Positions 1 through 12,526 of a stretch of DNA of 64,000 nucleotides are shown here, piece by piece. The notes under the pieces are model-generated. The model had not been told where the DNA came from. It was given only the letters and a program-made list of their open reading frames with translations, and ran no database searches. The first letter of the stretch is position 1; every line of letters begins with the position of its first letter. Position numbers and translations under genes: made by a program. The DNA is from Oscheius tipulae. Lineage: Eukaryota; Nematoda; Chromadorea; Rhabditida; Rhabditidae. The DNA is taken from assembly GCA_037178975.1 (NCBI GenBank), contig JASJZH010000005.1:7402501-7466500 (forward strand). The letters run 5' to 3'.

Positions 1-170
1 CATTCATGTCAACAGTTCACTAAAGCAACTGAGACATCGAACCCATTGAAAGTTTGAGAATAGGTTGAGGAAAATTTTTCCCCAATTCCTCTAATCATTC
101 GCTTTACCGGATTCAACTGAATCGATTGCTACTAGATGGTTCGATTAGTCTTTCGCCCCTATACTCAAGT

Positions 171-1889
171 CTATCGATCGATTTGCACGTCAGAACCGAT
201 ACGAACTTCCACCAGAGTTTCCTCTGGCTTCGTTCTGCTCAAGCATAGTTCACCATCTTTCGGGTCGCAACCTGTACGCTCTACCTCTGCCCAAAAGCAA
301 GCTTCGTCTGAAATTGTAGCAAAGACGCAAAAAGACATCTCTACGAGCAGCCATTGGCCTAATGAAAACAGCTGCTAAGCAGGGTTTTTTTTTTTACCGA
401 GTATAGGCATTTTAGAAGAGCGAGGTACCTGTTCGATAATAATACTTAGTAAAAATGTCAGTCCAAGTAGACCACTAATTCCCATTGTGTACTGTATTTC
501 AGTCATTTTAAAGGACAACTAACGTACCTTGTCCGATTTGCTGAAGTCTAAAGGTAGAGTTAGAGATGCCAAGCACAAGGAAGTTATTATTGTTGTGGGA
601 ACGATGAGCATTAGAATGTAGAAGGTGGAGTTCCGTTTTAAAGAAAACCTTATTGCGACATATAGGCCGTCGCTTCCACCTAGTCCAAGATTTATATCAG
701 ATTCGATGTTCCATTCAGGTGTTCCCTGAACTTTTTCACTAAAACTCTACTATCTAAAGCGCGATGGTTTCTGTGGCGGACTTTGTTTATTTGTTTGTTT
801 TCCGAGGCCACGAAACAGAAACGAGCAAATTATGTTGTCCAGAGGTTTTATTCTTTAAAAATAGTTATTGCCTAAATTGGGTGGCAAGTCAATTTTGGGT
901 GCGCTTTTGAACTTGGCTTTTGTCGCAATGAAGCCGCTGGAAACCCATTGTTACTACGAAGTCGCCGATGCAAACTGAGACAACTGGTTTAGCATGAAAA
1001 TAAAAGATTCACCAGGAGTATGTCGATGTTGGAAACGTTGCTCACATTGAGGTAGATCCTGCCATCAGACGCTAGACCCACGTAGAAAGTTACTCCGCAG
1101 AACTGAGTATCAAACGGAAAAGCTTCTAAATGAACTGGCTGATAGGCTGGTTCCTTTTTCTGTTCACCTAAATTCATTTGACAAATGGTGTCAAAACGAG
1201 CTTTTTGAAATAGTTGTACACCGCCGTCAGCTATGATCTGTGTTTATGTATTCAGAAATTACAATTAACGAACCATAGCTTCGTTACTTTCAGTCTCTTT
1301 GTCCATTTTTTTGACATCAACACTGAAAAACAATATTTAAAGCTCCTCCAGCGCCGCAGTACGCACAAAAATATATCAGAACTACATTTTGACAGATTCT
1401 GAAAAACTTCGCAGAACGTTCAAAAGCTTTTCCACCTGTAAAACAGGTGCGTACAAGGAATATATGATAAAAAGAATTGATACCAGTTAAAGCAGTCTAT
1501 TGTTGGTATCCAGATCAGATTGGATGGAACCATAGTGGTGTTGAGACCAATTATCTCAGGATCGAATTGAAGACGGAGGTCGTGCCAAGCCTTTGTTGTC
1601 TATTGTTTTGTAAATTAGCGAACTTACAAAAACCACATTAAAGATAAAACTGACAAGCTGTTGAGTCTCAATCTGAAAATTGGAAGACCACAAACTTGAA
1701 AATCTGACATACCACTTCAGTAAGTACCACAAAAGTCGGAATAATTTGCACATCTAGCGGAATGTGGTAGATGTCGTAAGGTGATTCTGTCTTGTGGTAT
1801 CCCACCGTTTCATTGTCTAAGACTACTTCTCGGAATGTTGGATAGACTTTTTGTGCGTCTGAGAGGACGACCATGAGGAAGAGAAGCAT
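171..1889 (-). CDS. Cys-loop ligand-gated channel subunit 1 (nicotinic-like), 3' end atypical
   Basis: Multi-exon subunit of a pentameric ligand-gated ion channel. The start at 1889 opens a short signal peptide (MLLFLMVVLSDA). The extracellular domain follows with WIPTIDCFNW near 1510 and a 13-residue Cys-loop (C-QMNLEAFPFDTQF-C) split by an intron near 1110-1170. GTPEWN starts the next exon near 720, then the first membrane segment with LPLDFSKSDK, then M2 (GISGLLGLTFLLSIIIEQVP, 420-490) and a shortened M3 (QWLLVEM...VFAT). No vicinal cysteine pair is seen before M1, so it is a non-alpha type. After M3 the frame runs to a stop at 171-173 without a hydrophobic M4, unlike the two paralogues here. 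Either the last exon lies beyond the window edge or the end has been lost. One intron (about 735-988) holds a dispersed repeat. Family assignment is solid; exact exon ends and functionality are not. Confidence 0.8.
740..990 (+). repeat. Dispersed repeat family 1, copy A
   Basis: About 250 bp matching the reverse complement of 9060-9425, with an internal deletion relative to that copy. Shared blocks include TCTAAAGCGCGATGGTTTCT, a T/G-rich TTTGTTTGTTT tract, the CAAGTCAA(T/C)TTTGG block and GAAGCC(A/G)CT. It occupies an intron of channel subunit 1, which is much longer than that gene's other introns. Confidence 0.7.
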
Positions 1890-1931
1890 TCGCACATAGT
1901 GAAAATGTCGAGGGCGGATTGTGTTACTCAA

Positions 1932-3600
1932 AGAGCAAATAGAGCATTTAGTGCTTATTTGGGCTTAAAACCGATACAGCTTTGGAATGGAATATTACAA
2001 GTTATTTCAAAACTTATTGTGGTTACAGTATAGAGCTTGAAACAGACGGGTTAAGCGGTCGTATTACAACTGTAACAACAATGTTTGCTCCCACCATTGC
2101 CAGAAAAACGAAAAGGTCGATTAGTTATTTGTAGTTGCCTTGTTTGAAGCACGCTGAATATAATACATAACGTTTCTAAACTTGATGATTACTTTGCACA
2201 ATTTAATCAAAAGAAGCTATAGTCCATTTCCAACAAATAGCGGCAGTGAGCCAATTTTTTAAAGGTTTTTCGAAAACGAGCATTCGGGTCCCATCACAGA
2301 TCTCGAAAAATGCGGCGCGAACTCAAAATTCCTTTAACATATTCAACTTTGCTTGTTTCCGTATATTTTCCGCGTCTGGTCATTTCTGTTGATGTGGTTA
2401 TTTTATCGTTATGCTTTCCAAGCAAAATAGAAACCTCTTTTTTTGCATCTTCACTCTCGATCGACGTTCGCTACCGATGTCGAAGAAGAAGAAGCTCCAA
2501 CCAGGGACGAATGTTCCATGGACTGGTCCCCATTCACTCGTAATGTTGTTTGTTTTTTGTTGTTATACAAAAAACACTGCGGAAATCCAGTACTGCACAC
2601 AATGGTATTTGTCTTAGTCCTTCAGCAAAGCCTGGACCGGCAATGCATCCATGGCGCGATGCCAGGTTGCGCGGTCTACGAATCGCGGTGTCGGGGGTTC
2701 GATTTCCGTGGGTAATATTTGGCTTACAGCCGCTATTTGTTGGAAATGGACTATGTCCCTTCGGGGTTCATGGAACCCACCTCCCATTCTTAGAAATCAC
2801 TTCCTAACCCTCGAATCCATTTTCTTTTCACTGTTTGAACCCTCTCCATTGCATTGAGCCCACTTTCCAAACTTTGAATAGACTCTTTTACCTTTTGTGC
2901 GCATTATTGCTCACTTTTTGTTCGATTGGATGACACAGGGGGAAGTCAAAACCCTGCTATTTTAACGAATCCACTTTTTCAAAAATACAGTTTGTTCACT
3001 TTGTGTCTAGGCTTTAGTTCTCTGTAGGAGACTATCGGGAGAGAAAGAGCAAAAGATTGATGAGAAGAAGAAGCTCACTCCTTACCTTTTCAAAGAAAAA
3101 GAGTAACACAATATCTTAAAACTTTTGTTTACTCGGAGTCAGAAATAGTATGTGCAACCTTTCTCTGGAGATTTATTAGCCTAAACCAAACTTGATGTAC
3201 CCTCAAGAAACCGATAGTTATTCTCTCGCTATCCGGAGATTATGACAAGCGAAAACCGCATCCTTCTGTAACGAAGTTTCGTTTCCTTGCAAAAGATTCG
3301 ACAAAACTGGTTTCACTATCCAGTCAGTAGTTATTAGTAAAGTGGAAACTTTCCCTATTCTGGATATGAAACAAATAATTTATAGTCTGATACTTCTACA
3401 TACTTATGTCAGGTTGATTCTTATTACGCACAAAAAGTATCAGATATGTAACTGCTACTACCAAGAAGTTCCAGGTACACAAACTGGCAACTTTGGCAAA
3501 TTACAAACTGTTTTACTTTTTTTTTCTATGGGTAAATTTTTGCGTTTAATCCGTTGGAAAAGATTCCGAAGCCCGAAAATGCATTGGTGGTGCGCGCGTT
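1932..3600. other. Intergenic stretch, no gene recognised
   Basis: AT-rich spacer upstream of channel subunit 1. Short open frames here lack homology-like motifs, codon character or splice structure. A segment near 2660-2720 carries a GGGTTCGATTTCC box resembling a tRNA T-arm, but a matching acceptor stem and D-arm are not visible. Confidence 0.5.
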
Positions 3601-3619
3601 AGTTTCCCATAAGTTTTTC

Positions 3620-3925
3620 CCCGCCAGTCGAGCTACCTTTACAGGAGCAACAGTCTCTCAACAAAGCTATTCCCAAAAGAATTTGACTTGCAAACAATTA
3701 GTGTGCACACAAAGTGATTGGCAAAAGTTAGCAATTAAAGCCTTAGACAAACACGCAGCCAGAGACGCGAGAACAATTTAAAATAGACAAGTGTGGCTGA
3801 TGCCCCGCTGGGGCCCGTGATGGTAGATGTTGTTCCAGTCAAGCTACCCTGACGTTCCCTCAACGAAGGTGTCACCCAAACTGGCTTGACTTGCGAACAG
3901 TTAATGTGCGCACAAAGTAAAGCGG
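3620..3925 (+). repeat. Degenerate tandem duplication
   Basis: Two diverged copies of about 100 bp. Each begins CCAGTC(G/A)AGCTACC (near 3625 and 3836) and ends TTGACTTGC(A/G)AACA(A/G)TTA(G/A)TGTGC(A/G)CACAAAGT (near 3685-3717 and 3887-3918). The second copy runs into dispersed repeat copy B. No protein is recognised. Confidence 0.55.
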
Positions 3926-3929
3926 TTGA

Positions 3930-4260
3930 CAAGTCAACTTTGGGTGAGCTATAAAACTTGGCTTTTTTTCACAGTGAAGCCACTGGGAAATTTCTGTAAC
4001 TACAAAGCAGCGCAGCCGCCAATGTAAACTGATGGCAAAAGAACGGCTAAGTCGTCGAAGACGTCTTTATCCGTCCGTCTGTCATCGTGTCCGCACAATT
4101 GCATGTCAACACTAATACCCAAAAAAAGCTAACAAGTCATTTCAGGTCAAGAGACAAGCGGACAAGCCAGCTGTAGAAGAAACTGCTACGCCTGTGGTCA
4201 ATTCTAAGTAAAGATCAAAGAATTGCGAAGCTGCCGCCGGCAGCTGGTTTAGAACTAAAT
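3930..4260 (+). repeat. Dispersed repeat family 1, copy B
   Basis: Intergenic copy of the repeat seen inverted at 9060-9425. It starts with GGTTGACAAGTCAACTTTGG, passes GAAGCCACT, GTCCGTCTGTCA and CAACACTAATACCCAAAAAA, and ends at the palindromic tip GCTGCCGCCGGCAGC followed by TGGTTTA. Overall similarity to copy C looks like roughly 60-70% by eye. No coding potential is evident; 4260-4680 beyond it shows no gene. Confidence 0.75.
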
Positions 4261-4683
4261 TACCAATATCCAGATGGTGTCCAAACGATCCATATTCTTC
4301 CGTCTAATACTATTCCTACTTCATTTGTTTCTGTCTCTTTGTCAAATCTGTGTACGTCAATACTAAAACCTTTTAGTTAATAAAGAGAGAAAACTACCAG
4401 TAGAAACAGCCCGCAGTTGAGACCCAGACCGTGCTGGCTGGTGCTAGTGTAAAATTGATTCCCAACAGGTTTATGTCAAAGCGAAGGTTTGTCTATTCAA
4501 GTCTGAAACATGTTTCGATTTCAGCCTTCAAGAAACTTTAGTTAAAACAACTATATGAGCGTAGGCTCTAACAAGATGGTTGTTAAAAAGAGACATGCGT
4601 CACGACAAGAGCTGGAAAGAGGACATCTCCTATTTCCAATAGGCTCAATGACTACGACAAACAAGAGTTATTCATTCTGAATT

Positions 4684-6394
4684 TCACAATATTGGTGACA
4701 AATTTGGAGGTGACTGCGGCCTGAGAATGAAGATGGTTGCTGACAGAGCGAGATTTCCTCCAGCGATTGTAACAAATAGAACCGCATCGATGACCATGTC
4801 GTAGTCACGCTTCTTAGCGTTAAAGCTGAGTTTTGTAATGATAACTTCATAAGGATCACCATCTTTTGAGCAAGCGGACGGGCTCATCGATAGCCAGAGC
4901 AAAAACACACAAACCCATTTCAAGAAGAAGCCAGTTTGCTGAAAATTCATGTTCTTCGTGAAAGAGATGGAGTTACCGATGATTGGCATTTTGTTAGATC
5001 TGGGGACCTGCTGAATGATAATACCTGCAACAGGCTGTATGAAAGAAAAATATGTCATTGTAAACAAAAAAAAGTTCGAAAAGATCTTATTGTCAAATTA
5101 TCGCATTCGAATTCGGTGGTGTACATACATGCGTGACTTACCGAGTAGAAAAGTTAACCCAAGAAGTCCACTGATACCCATCATGTACTGAAACTCTATT
5201 TTCTGACCTGAACTGAGCTACCTTATCCCCTTTAGAAAAGTCTAAAGGTAGTGTCAGAGCAGCCAGACATATCGACGCAACGATCAGGGTGGGAGTGATC
5301 TGATGCGTTTATATAATTCACAAGAACCAATACCAGCATGACGACATAGAAAGTAGAATTTCGAACAAGACGGAATCTTATGCTCACGATGGAGTTTGGC
5401 TCTCCTTCATTGACAGTTTTGTTACTCAATTTGGAGAGAAAGTCCGGGTAGATGTTCCACTCAGGAGTACCCTGAAAGTATACACGTTCTATTATAAGTG
5501 TATGTACCAGAAGGATATTCGGAGCGGCATCAAAAGGAGGCAAGTTCACATTCATTCGTCCGCCGATGGCTCCTAATTCGGCGTGAAAGTCCAGCCCACA
5601 GTACTGTGTATCGAATGGAAATGCCTCTATATAAAGAGTTTTGTTCTTCAAGCAGGTTCGTACAAAGAACAAAGTCCGAAATTTTCGAAATGTACCCCAA
5701 TGTCTTACCTATTCTTACCCAGAAGCAGCAATAACCCTGTGCTTTTTGAATATCTTTTTAAATTAGTGCCGCGGATTGCAGCCGATGACTGTTTTTTCAA
5801 CTTTCGGAATATAGTGCCTGTATGCCCACGTACCAATGTCCATGCTACAGATGGTATCCATCCGAGCTTTCAAGTCGATCCATGCCATTCCACTGTAGTG
5901 CACAACGATTTCGTTAAACTCCGTCTCTTTGTCGAAGCGATGAACATCGATGCTGAGAAGGGAACAATTAGAAAACAATACTCTTCCACTAGCCAGTTGA
6001 AACAATCGAGTGTGGGTATCCAGATACTATTAGAGGGAATGATAGTTACATTGACCCCGAGAATTTCGGGGTCAAACACTAAACGAGGATCCGTCCATCG
6101 CTACAATACTATATTTATGATATCGGTCCAAACCCACGTATTCAACGTTTGCGATGTAGCTGACTAGCTGCTGTGCTTCGATCTTAAATTTGTTTCTATC
6201 ATGTCTTCCATTTTCATTACCACATTGGCTAGAACAATAAAATTAGCGAAGACGTAGACCGGCGTGGAATTGTGAAATATATCGAAGGGAGAGTTGGCCT
6301 TATTGTATCCATTGTTTAGAACGAGCTCTTGGAAGGTCGGCCATACTTTGTTTTCCTCGGAGCTGATTGGAATTATTAGGAGGAAAAGGAGCAT
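4684..6394 (-). CDS. Cys-loop ligand-gated channel subunit 2 (nicotinic-like)
   Basis: Complete pentameric channel subunit. Start at 6394 with signal peptide MLLFLLIIPISS. The extracellular domain has WTDPRLVFDPEI and WIPTLDCFNW (about 6090-6020), IDVHRFDKE, and a 13-residue Cys-loop C-SMDIEAFPFDTQY-C assembled across an intron (5784 to about 5620). GTPEWN follows, then M1 (FYVVMLITPTLIVASICLAA), M2 (YMMGISGLLGLTFLL), M3 (NWLLLEMGLCVFALAI) and M4 (DAVLFVTIAGGNLALSATIF) before the stop at 4684. Introns are about 29-40 nt, one of them 29 nt near 5980. The M3-M4 loop is only about 22 residues, far shorter than in usual nicotinic subunits. The residue before the M2 lysine is D, not the usual E (GDK). 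The loop-C cysteine pair is absent. It is paralogous to subunits 1 and 3; ligand and ion choice cannot be read from sequence. Confidence 0.88.
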
Positions 6395-6644
6395 TGGCGG
6401 TGGATAAAGAAAGGGTATGGATCAAATGTCGAAGAATTTCAAGGAGCTGGACAAACACTTAATGTTTTCAGTCTTTTTTTCCTTCTTCGATGTAACGCAA
6501 CACAATAAAACCAGTTTGTTGTGTTGATTAGTGCTGATAGCGGCCTCTCTCGCCTCCCGCGCGCCGTCGTGATACTATTCCTAAGGGCGAAACAATCGGG
6601 TCACTTGATTTCCGACGCCTGCGGTTATTCAAGAAGTTTAAGCC

Positions 6645-9600
6645 ATGGTTCCTCTCTGGTCTATTCTGCTTCTTCTCCTTTTGTCACTTCTTGTCTGCCT
6701 TCCAGTTATCTATTGTTTTCTATTCTATGGACGAAGTGCGACGTGGAACATTCTCAAAACAATCAGAAGGGATGTCAAGTATGTTTACTGCTATTAAACG
6801 TTATCTGCTTCTTCCAGAGGTCTGTACATTTTGGGAAGGATGCGATTCCGCTGTGCCAGAGCATTTAAAGCGAACGTGGGAGTCCAATATTACTTTTTAC
6901 AAACAGTCAAACGCAACCCGGAGAAGGTAGGCTGCTTTTTGATCACACGCGCTTGCAACTGTAAAACCTTGACCTTTGGCCGCCATCGGGTGCAAAAAGT
7001 ACCGCAATGAAATATCTTTCATTATGAATGTCGCCTTGTCCAGACAATGAGACTATAGGGAAAACGTCAGAATGTATTGCAGATCGCCATCCACGACATG
7101 TCTCTGGGAACCTCGTTCAATTTTGTTCAACTCAACGAAATGGCTTGTCGATACGGTCACATGCTAATGGTCAGAACAGTAAAGACGGCCACAGCAAGTT
7201 GTTTTCAGAAGGGAGGAGTCGGCTCTGGAAATGTTGTGGCTCTTTTGATGGATAACGGGGTCCATTATGTGGCCGCGTGGTTAGGATGTGCCAAGGTGAT
7301 TCTTACGCTTATTTATCGACGGAAACATGCTTTCGCTTTGGCGCGCAACAGGCTTGAGACACACAATTAGCGAGTTTTCTTAGCAATGGTGGTTACAGAT
7401 AGGAGCTGTGTCTGCATGGGTTAATACGAATTTGAGAAGAGAACCGCTCGCTCACACATTGAAATCCTCCAGCTCACGAGTATTGTTGTGCAGTTTTGGC
7501 AATTACGAGAGTGAGTTCTTCGATCAGCCTTTTTTGAGCCAGTCTTTTGTATCAAAAGCCTCTTCTCCAGTCTAGCAATGTTCTGCAAAACGGATACAAT
7601 TTTGCAGAACATCACTAGTTGAGGACCGGTTAATCAACCCAAAAGACTCCGTCACAGAGGAAATCCTGATGTTCAATTATTTGCATAACTTTTCAGAAGT
7701 AAAAGAGTGTTTCGATAATGACCTTTTGAACGCACTCGATTGGCAGATTTTTGTTCTCGGTGGGAATGCGGAAGGAACGTGTTCTGTCGATGAGCTCTGC
7801 TCGATTATGCCTGTCTACGAGCCGGAAGTGCCTAGTCACTCGAAGTTTACAGGTTTGAACAAACTTTATCAGTCACAAGAAAAAACAGATCCCCTGTGCT
7901 ACATTTACACTTCTGGCACTACAGGACTACCCAAAGCGGCCGTAATCAAACATTTTCGGTAATTTATATCTTCTCGATTTCCCATTTCTGCTAGTTTCTA
8001 CTACATCGCCTCAAGTGGGGAACTGGCTTTTGGAGTCCAGCCAAAAACTGATAAAATCTATATCGCACTACCTATGTACCACACCTCGGCTGGAGTTCTG
8101 GGAATAGGACAGACAGTTCTTCACGGAGCGACTTGTGTGATTCGTCCTAAATTTTCAGCCAGGCAGTTTTGGAAGGACTGCGTAACTCACAACTGTACAG
8201 TATGTTTTTTTTTTGCCTTTTCTGCTCCATTTTCTGCAGGTCGGTCAGTACATTGGAGAGCTACTCCGCTATCTTTTATTAGCCCCTCAATGCCCGGAAG
8301 AAAAGAACCATTCTGTCAGACTCTTGATAGGGAATGGTTTAAGGTAGTTTTTGCCTGTTATTTATATTTAGAACATGTTTAGACCTGCTGTTTGGCGCAA
8401 GTTCCAGGAACGGTTTAATGTCGGTAGAATCGCAGAGTTTTATGGATCAACCGAGGGAACCTCGAATCTTGGTTAGTCACATTACAAGGACAACGGTCTT
8501 CAGTTAACATCGATGGGAAGGAGGGCTCCTGCGGTTTTATGACCATTATCCCGGCCTTTGCCCCGCTGTATCCCATTCGCCTCTTTCGGGTAGATAATGA
8601 GGGAGAGCTAGAAAAAGACGAGAACGGATTCCTCATACCAAGTAAGCCGGGTGAGGCCGGTGCTCTGGCCTGCACAATCAAGAAGAACAGCCCACTTTAT
8701 CACTTCGAAGGGTACTTGGACAAGGACGAAACTTCAAAGAAAGTCATTCAACATCCAATGCCTGAAGCAGAGCCAATATTTCTCTCAGGAGACATTCTCC
8801 ATTGGAGCAAGAGCGGCTACTTTTTTTTCAAAGACAGAATGGGAGACACTTACAGGTGCCAGTAGGAAAATACAGAAAAATGGTAGTTCAGGTGGAAAGG
8901 AGAAAATGTCTCGACGACGGAAGTTGAAGCTGTTTTGATGAGAGTTCAGGGAATTATTGACTGTGCCGTTTATGGCGTATCTGTCCCAGGTAAGAATTGC
9001 GCATGCCGACTTTTCAAAGAAGATCAATTTTAAAAAAGTACGAACAGCTTTAATGTATAAACCAGCTGCCGGCGGCAGCTTCGCAGCCTTTTAGCCTTAG
9101 CTTTTTTTGGGTATTAGTGTTGACAATTGTGCGGACACCATTGACAGACGAACGGACACCATTGCGCTTTAGTAATAAAGACGTCTCCGACGGCTTTGCC
9201 GTCCTTTTGCCTACAGTTTGACGCCTAGTGGCTTCATTCGAAGAAAAACAAAGTTCTATAGCGCATCCAAAGTTGACTTGTCAACCAATATAGGCAGTAA
9301 CTGTTTTTGAACAAGAAAACTTCTAGACAACTAATTGGCGCGCTTCTGTTTCGTAGCCACGGACAAACAAACAAACAAACAGACAGACTCCTCTATAGAA
9401 ACCATCGCGCTTTAGATAAAGTTAGATAACTAGTTGTTGTTCTCTATCCAATATTGATGTCTTCAGGCTGTGAAGGCAGGGCTGGTATGGCTGCAATCAC
9501 CATCCTTTCCGGAACAGACGCTGTCAATCTTCTGGATAACATGCTTTCTCAGTTCGCACAAAGCCTTCCTCCATATGCAGTCCCTCTCTTTATACGGATT

Positions 9601-9809
9601 CTCCCAGAAATGGAAAAAACAGGTAAACCCGCTTCACGTGCCTCTCTTTCAACCTGGTTTTTTTTTCAGGAACGTTTAAAATGAAAAAGTCTGATCTTCA
9701 AAAGCAGGGCTATCATGCCGATGACGTCTACTTCAGAAACAAATCCGGCTATGTGTGTTTAACTGGCGAAATGCGCGAAGCCATAGACAACGAGAAGTTC
9801 AACTTATAG
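6645..9809 (+). CDS. FATP/SLC27-type very long-chain acyl-CoA synthetase
   Basis: Activates fatty acids to acyl-CoA with ATP and is expected at the ER or plasma membrane, coupling uptake to lipid synthesis. The N-terminal hydrophobic segment starts at ATG 6645 ([20 protein letters not shown]) and is followed by the family's [20 protein letters not shown] region. The AMP-binding P-loop [18 protein letters not shown] is at about 7900-7953. Other motifs are [12 protein letters not shown] (about 8065), [14 protein letters not shown] (about 8430) and the FATP signature [21 protein letters not shown] joined over a short intron near 8856-8893. The C-terminus [12 protein letters not shown] matches FATP ends; stop at 9807-9809. 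All core motifs are intact. Introns are mostly short, but the one at about 8991-9467 contains dispersed repeat copy C and the one near 7510-7640 a perfect hairpin. It resembles the FATP1/4 branch (worm acs-20/acs-22 type); the exact orthologue was not assigned. Confidence 0.92.
7579..7611. repeat. Intronic hairpin, 12-bp perfect stem
   Basis: TGTTCTGCAAAA (7579-7590) and TTTTGCAGAACA (7600-7611) are exact reverse complements around a 9-nt spacer, in an intron of the acyl-CoA synthetase gene. A related palindrome lies in an intron of the kinase gene at 63297-63341. Confidence 0.75.
9060..9425 (-). repeat. Dispersed repeat family 1, copy C (longest)
   Basis: About 365 bp, inverted relative to copies A and B. 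It carries every block found in either of the others: the GCTGCCGGCGGCAGC tip near 9063, TTTTTTTGGGTATTAGTGTTG, the small palindrome GACGGCTTTGCCGTC near 9188, AAAGTTGACTTGTCAACC near 9268, an ACAAACAAACAAAC tract near 9364 and AGAAACCATCGCGCTTTAGA near 9397. It sits in a long intron of the acyl-CoA synthetase gene. No open frame; probably a non-autonomous element. Confidence 0.78.
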
Positions 9810-12526
9810 ACATTCTTGTCAAGAGTGTTTGCACGGGTATTCTGCTACAAATATACAATCCTAAGGCTTGCTATCACTTTTGCCTTGCAGTAATCCACAT
9901 TTGTCGTCGCATTCGGTTTCACGCCATACTGAAAAAGTTTTAATAATCTAAGAGCAGACAACTTAGTAATAGTGTGGTCAAACACTAAATTTGCCCATCC
10001 GGCTATTACTAGTCTTTTCAAGTGCAACGTGGCGGAATCTCTATTTCGAGTATAGGAATTCATTTCCTTACGTGGGCGGACTCTAAATCTGATTGTTTTT
10101 CGTGCGAGGCTGTCGAATGAAAACTCGCTGAATTGTAAAAATGACATAGGCTGTGTGGGAGAAGGAAGGACAGACTGCACTCTTGAAGCCAGAAGCCTCT
10201 GTAAAGCCTTGGCTCGTAAACATCACAGCCAGCTCAATACATCAAACGGCAGGTCGAGTAGGGTTCTAAAGCGAACCAGTGCGTTAGATCAGTTCAAGCA
10301 CGTCCGGTATGATCAAACCCATTTGTGTAAATTATCGGGCAAGACCGTTTTTATTATGGGACAGGGGAATCATTCCGGCCTGTGCATACATTTCGAGACA
10401 AACGTTTGGACAAATTTACAGCATTGACTCACCAGATTCTATTTTCGTTACACTGTCTCAAAACTGCGGTGGACAACAATTAGAAATGCTTATCTGCTAA
10501 CTCAAGCTATTCATTGCAACGGAGCAGAACCTGCAAACCATCTGAAAATCCTTGAACATTCTAGCCTATTTCGTAAAATATTTACGTCGGATTAAAAATT
10601 CATCCCACTCTCGGTCAGCCGCTAAGAAGCCGCTATCTGAATGAAAAGATTCTGTTTACCCTGTTTAAAGCGAATGTCGAGAAACAGTTGGGGCGAATCT
10701 ACCATATATCGCTCGGCAAATCAAACCGTTTTTTGAAACCAATTTCGTAGGTATCTGTAGCTCTTTTTGCAAAAAAAAAAAATTTACCTTACAATGATGT
10801 GTACCGATGACATACAGGAAAGACATGAATGAAATGAAAATGAGCTGAGAAAATGCAAGTAAAGCTCAAAACATCAAAATTTAGCAATTTCTGGCCAGCG
10901 ACTTTGAGCGCTTGGGCTCAGTAGCCGAAAGCAAAGGTGGAAGATCGAAAATATCATATATTTCCATAGTTCTTGCTGGCCCACTACGCAAGATCGTTGT
11001 AGCTCACCAATTCTAGGTATCGCGTGTACGCTCCCTTTGGTAATTGGCTACAATTTTAGACTTATTAGCGCTGATAAAACATGTGAGGTAGCATGTTATC
11101 ATTGAAAGCAACTAGTCGTTTTGTTATACTGAAAGGTAATCGAAGTGACAACACTTCCTATTAGTTGAGTCAGAGTACTCTTTGCTACTTTAGGTACAAT
11201 GGTGTCGTCTGATTTTCATTCGATTTATACACTTGGCTAACACAATTAAACCGCATGGCGTGTTCCATGTAGTCAACGACTGATCAACGAAGATGATCAG
11301 AAAAGCTTGGATAAAAGATTCTCTACATGACACTCTAAGATAAACTCGAAAACTCGCTGATAAGATACCTCCATAATCTTTTACTTCTAACCTGATCTTA
11401 TACAATGTGTGAAAAACATGATACATCTATTTTGTTGTTTATAGGTCTGCTGTAATTCCACCCGTACCCAATCATCTTAATGTAGGTCTCATCCCCCATT
11501 TCGGCTGCCTGCTCACGCTTCCAACTCTGGGGCGGGACTTCATCAAGACATCAAGGCGGGGTCTGATTGAATTCACGATTCACTATCGTCTGTAACTCCA
11601 TGCGTGCTTCTTTGCTAGGTAAGAGTTATCAGCGTCGTGGTTTCAGTTTCCACAGTAGTTGTTACCTTGTAACGTTCACTTCTATAGGTTGTAAGCTGAG
11701 CAACAAGTCAAACGTTGTGCCATCTTACTGGTATTGTGGGGAGAACACATAGGAACTCGTTTATTAGTATATGTGCTTCATAGTTTATAAATAGCTGCTT
11801 GCAAACTAATGTGCAATATGGCTAATTGGGTTGAGCCGGGTCAGAATATACTAGAAGGGCTAAATTGTCAAGTTTCTGTTTTAAGCCCCAGTCCGTCTCC
11901 GATCGAATTTTTGTATTTTCTGGGAAAACACGTTCTCATAAAAGTACTGCTGTACTTTTGGACGTTCAAACAGGATTTGACTAATTGTTAATTGTCTTAA
12001 CAAGGCATCTAACAAGTTCTGCCGATTTACAGATCTGCTTGGAAAGAATAGAACGTCACATGTCGCTTTACATCATTAGCGTGTCACGAGCATCCGACTG
12101 TTCATTCGGATGCGATTAGGTTCAGAGAAGCCATTGAGCAGAATTCACCGTTTATAAGCTCTCTGACAAACCGTGAAATAATCCTATTGACCAAATCCGT
12201 ACAGAACTTGGCTTCCCGGTTAGAAACTATGCCTTTGTGAAATCTCTCGTACACGTCCTTCTGCCTTACTTGAAAAAAGGTGTCCAAATGCCCCTTTTAT
12301 GTGATGTAACAGTGTCGAATTTCAAAAGCATGTCTACTTTTTGAGCAATGTCTGGACTCGAACATTTGTTCCAAGCACAAAGATCAAGATAACGATAGCG
12401 GAAGAATTTTCGAATCGAATTATTGCGGGGAAGTTGGAGCTCGAGATTAAATAAACGTTGTACAAGTACGCGACCCCCGTCATTAAAAATAATTTTAACG
12501 GAAAAGTTTCTGAGATTAGCTTTCAG
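9810..12526. other. Gene-poor stretch, 2.7 kb
   Basis: No recognisable gene on either strand. Short frames such as 10155-10427 (+) and 11190-11426 (-) show no domain, and no neighbouring splice-joined exons support them. Nothing repeat-like was recognised here either. Confidence 0.5.

Noticed and set aside
2640-2725. Possible tRNA gene (GGGTTCGATTTCC box)
   Set aside because: A T-arm-like stem-loop can be drawn but no 7-bp acceptor stem, D-arm box or proper anticodon arm fits around it.
10155-10427. Plus-strand frame of 90 codons
   Set aside because: No domain or splice context; looks like chance in gene-poor DNA.
11190-11426. Minus-strand hydrophobic frame that might be a receptor relic
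   Set aside because: Hydrophobicity alone; no chemoreceptor motif and no flanking exons.
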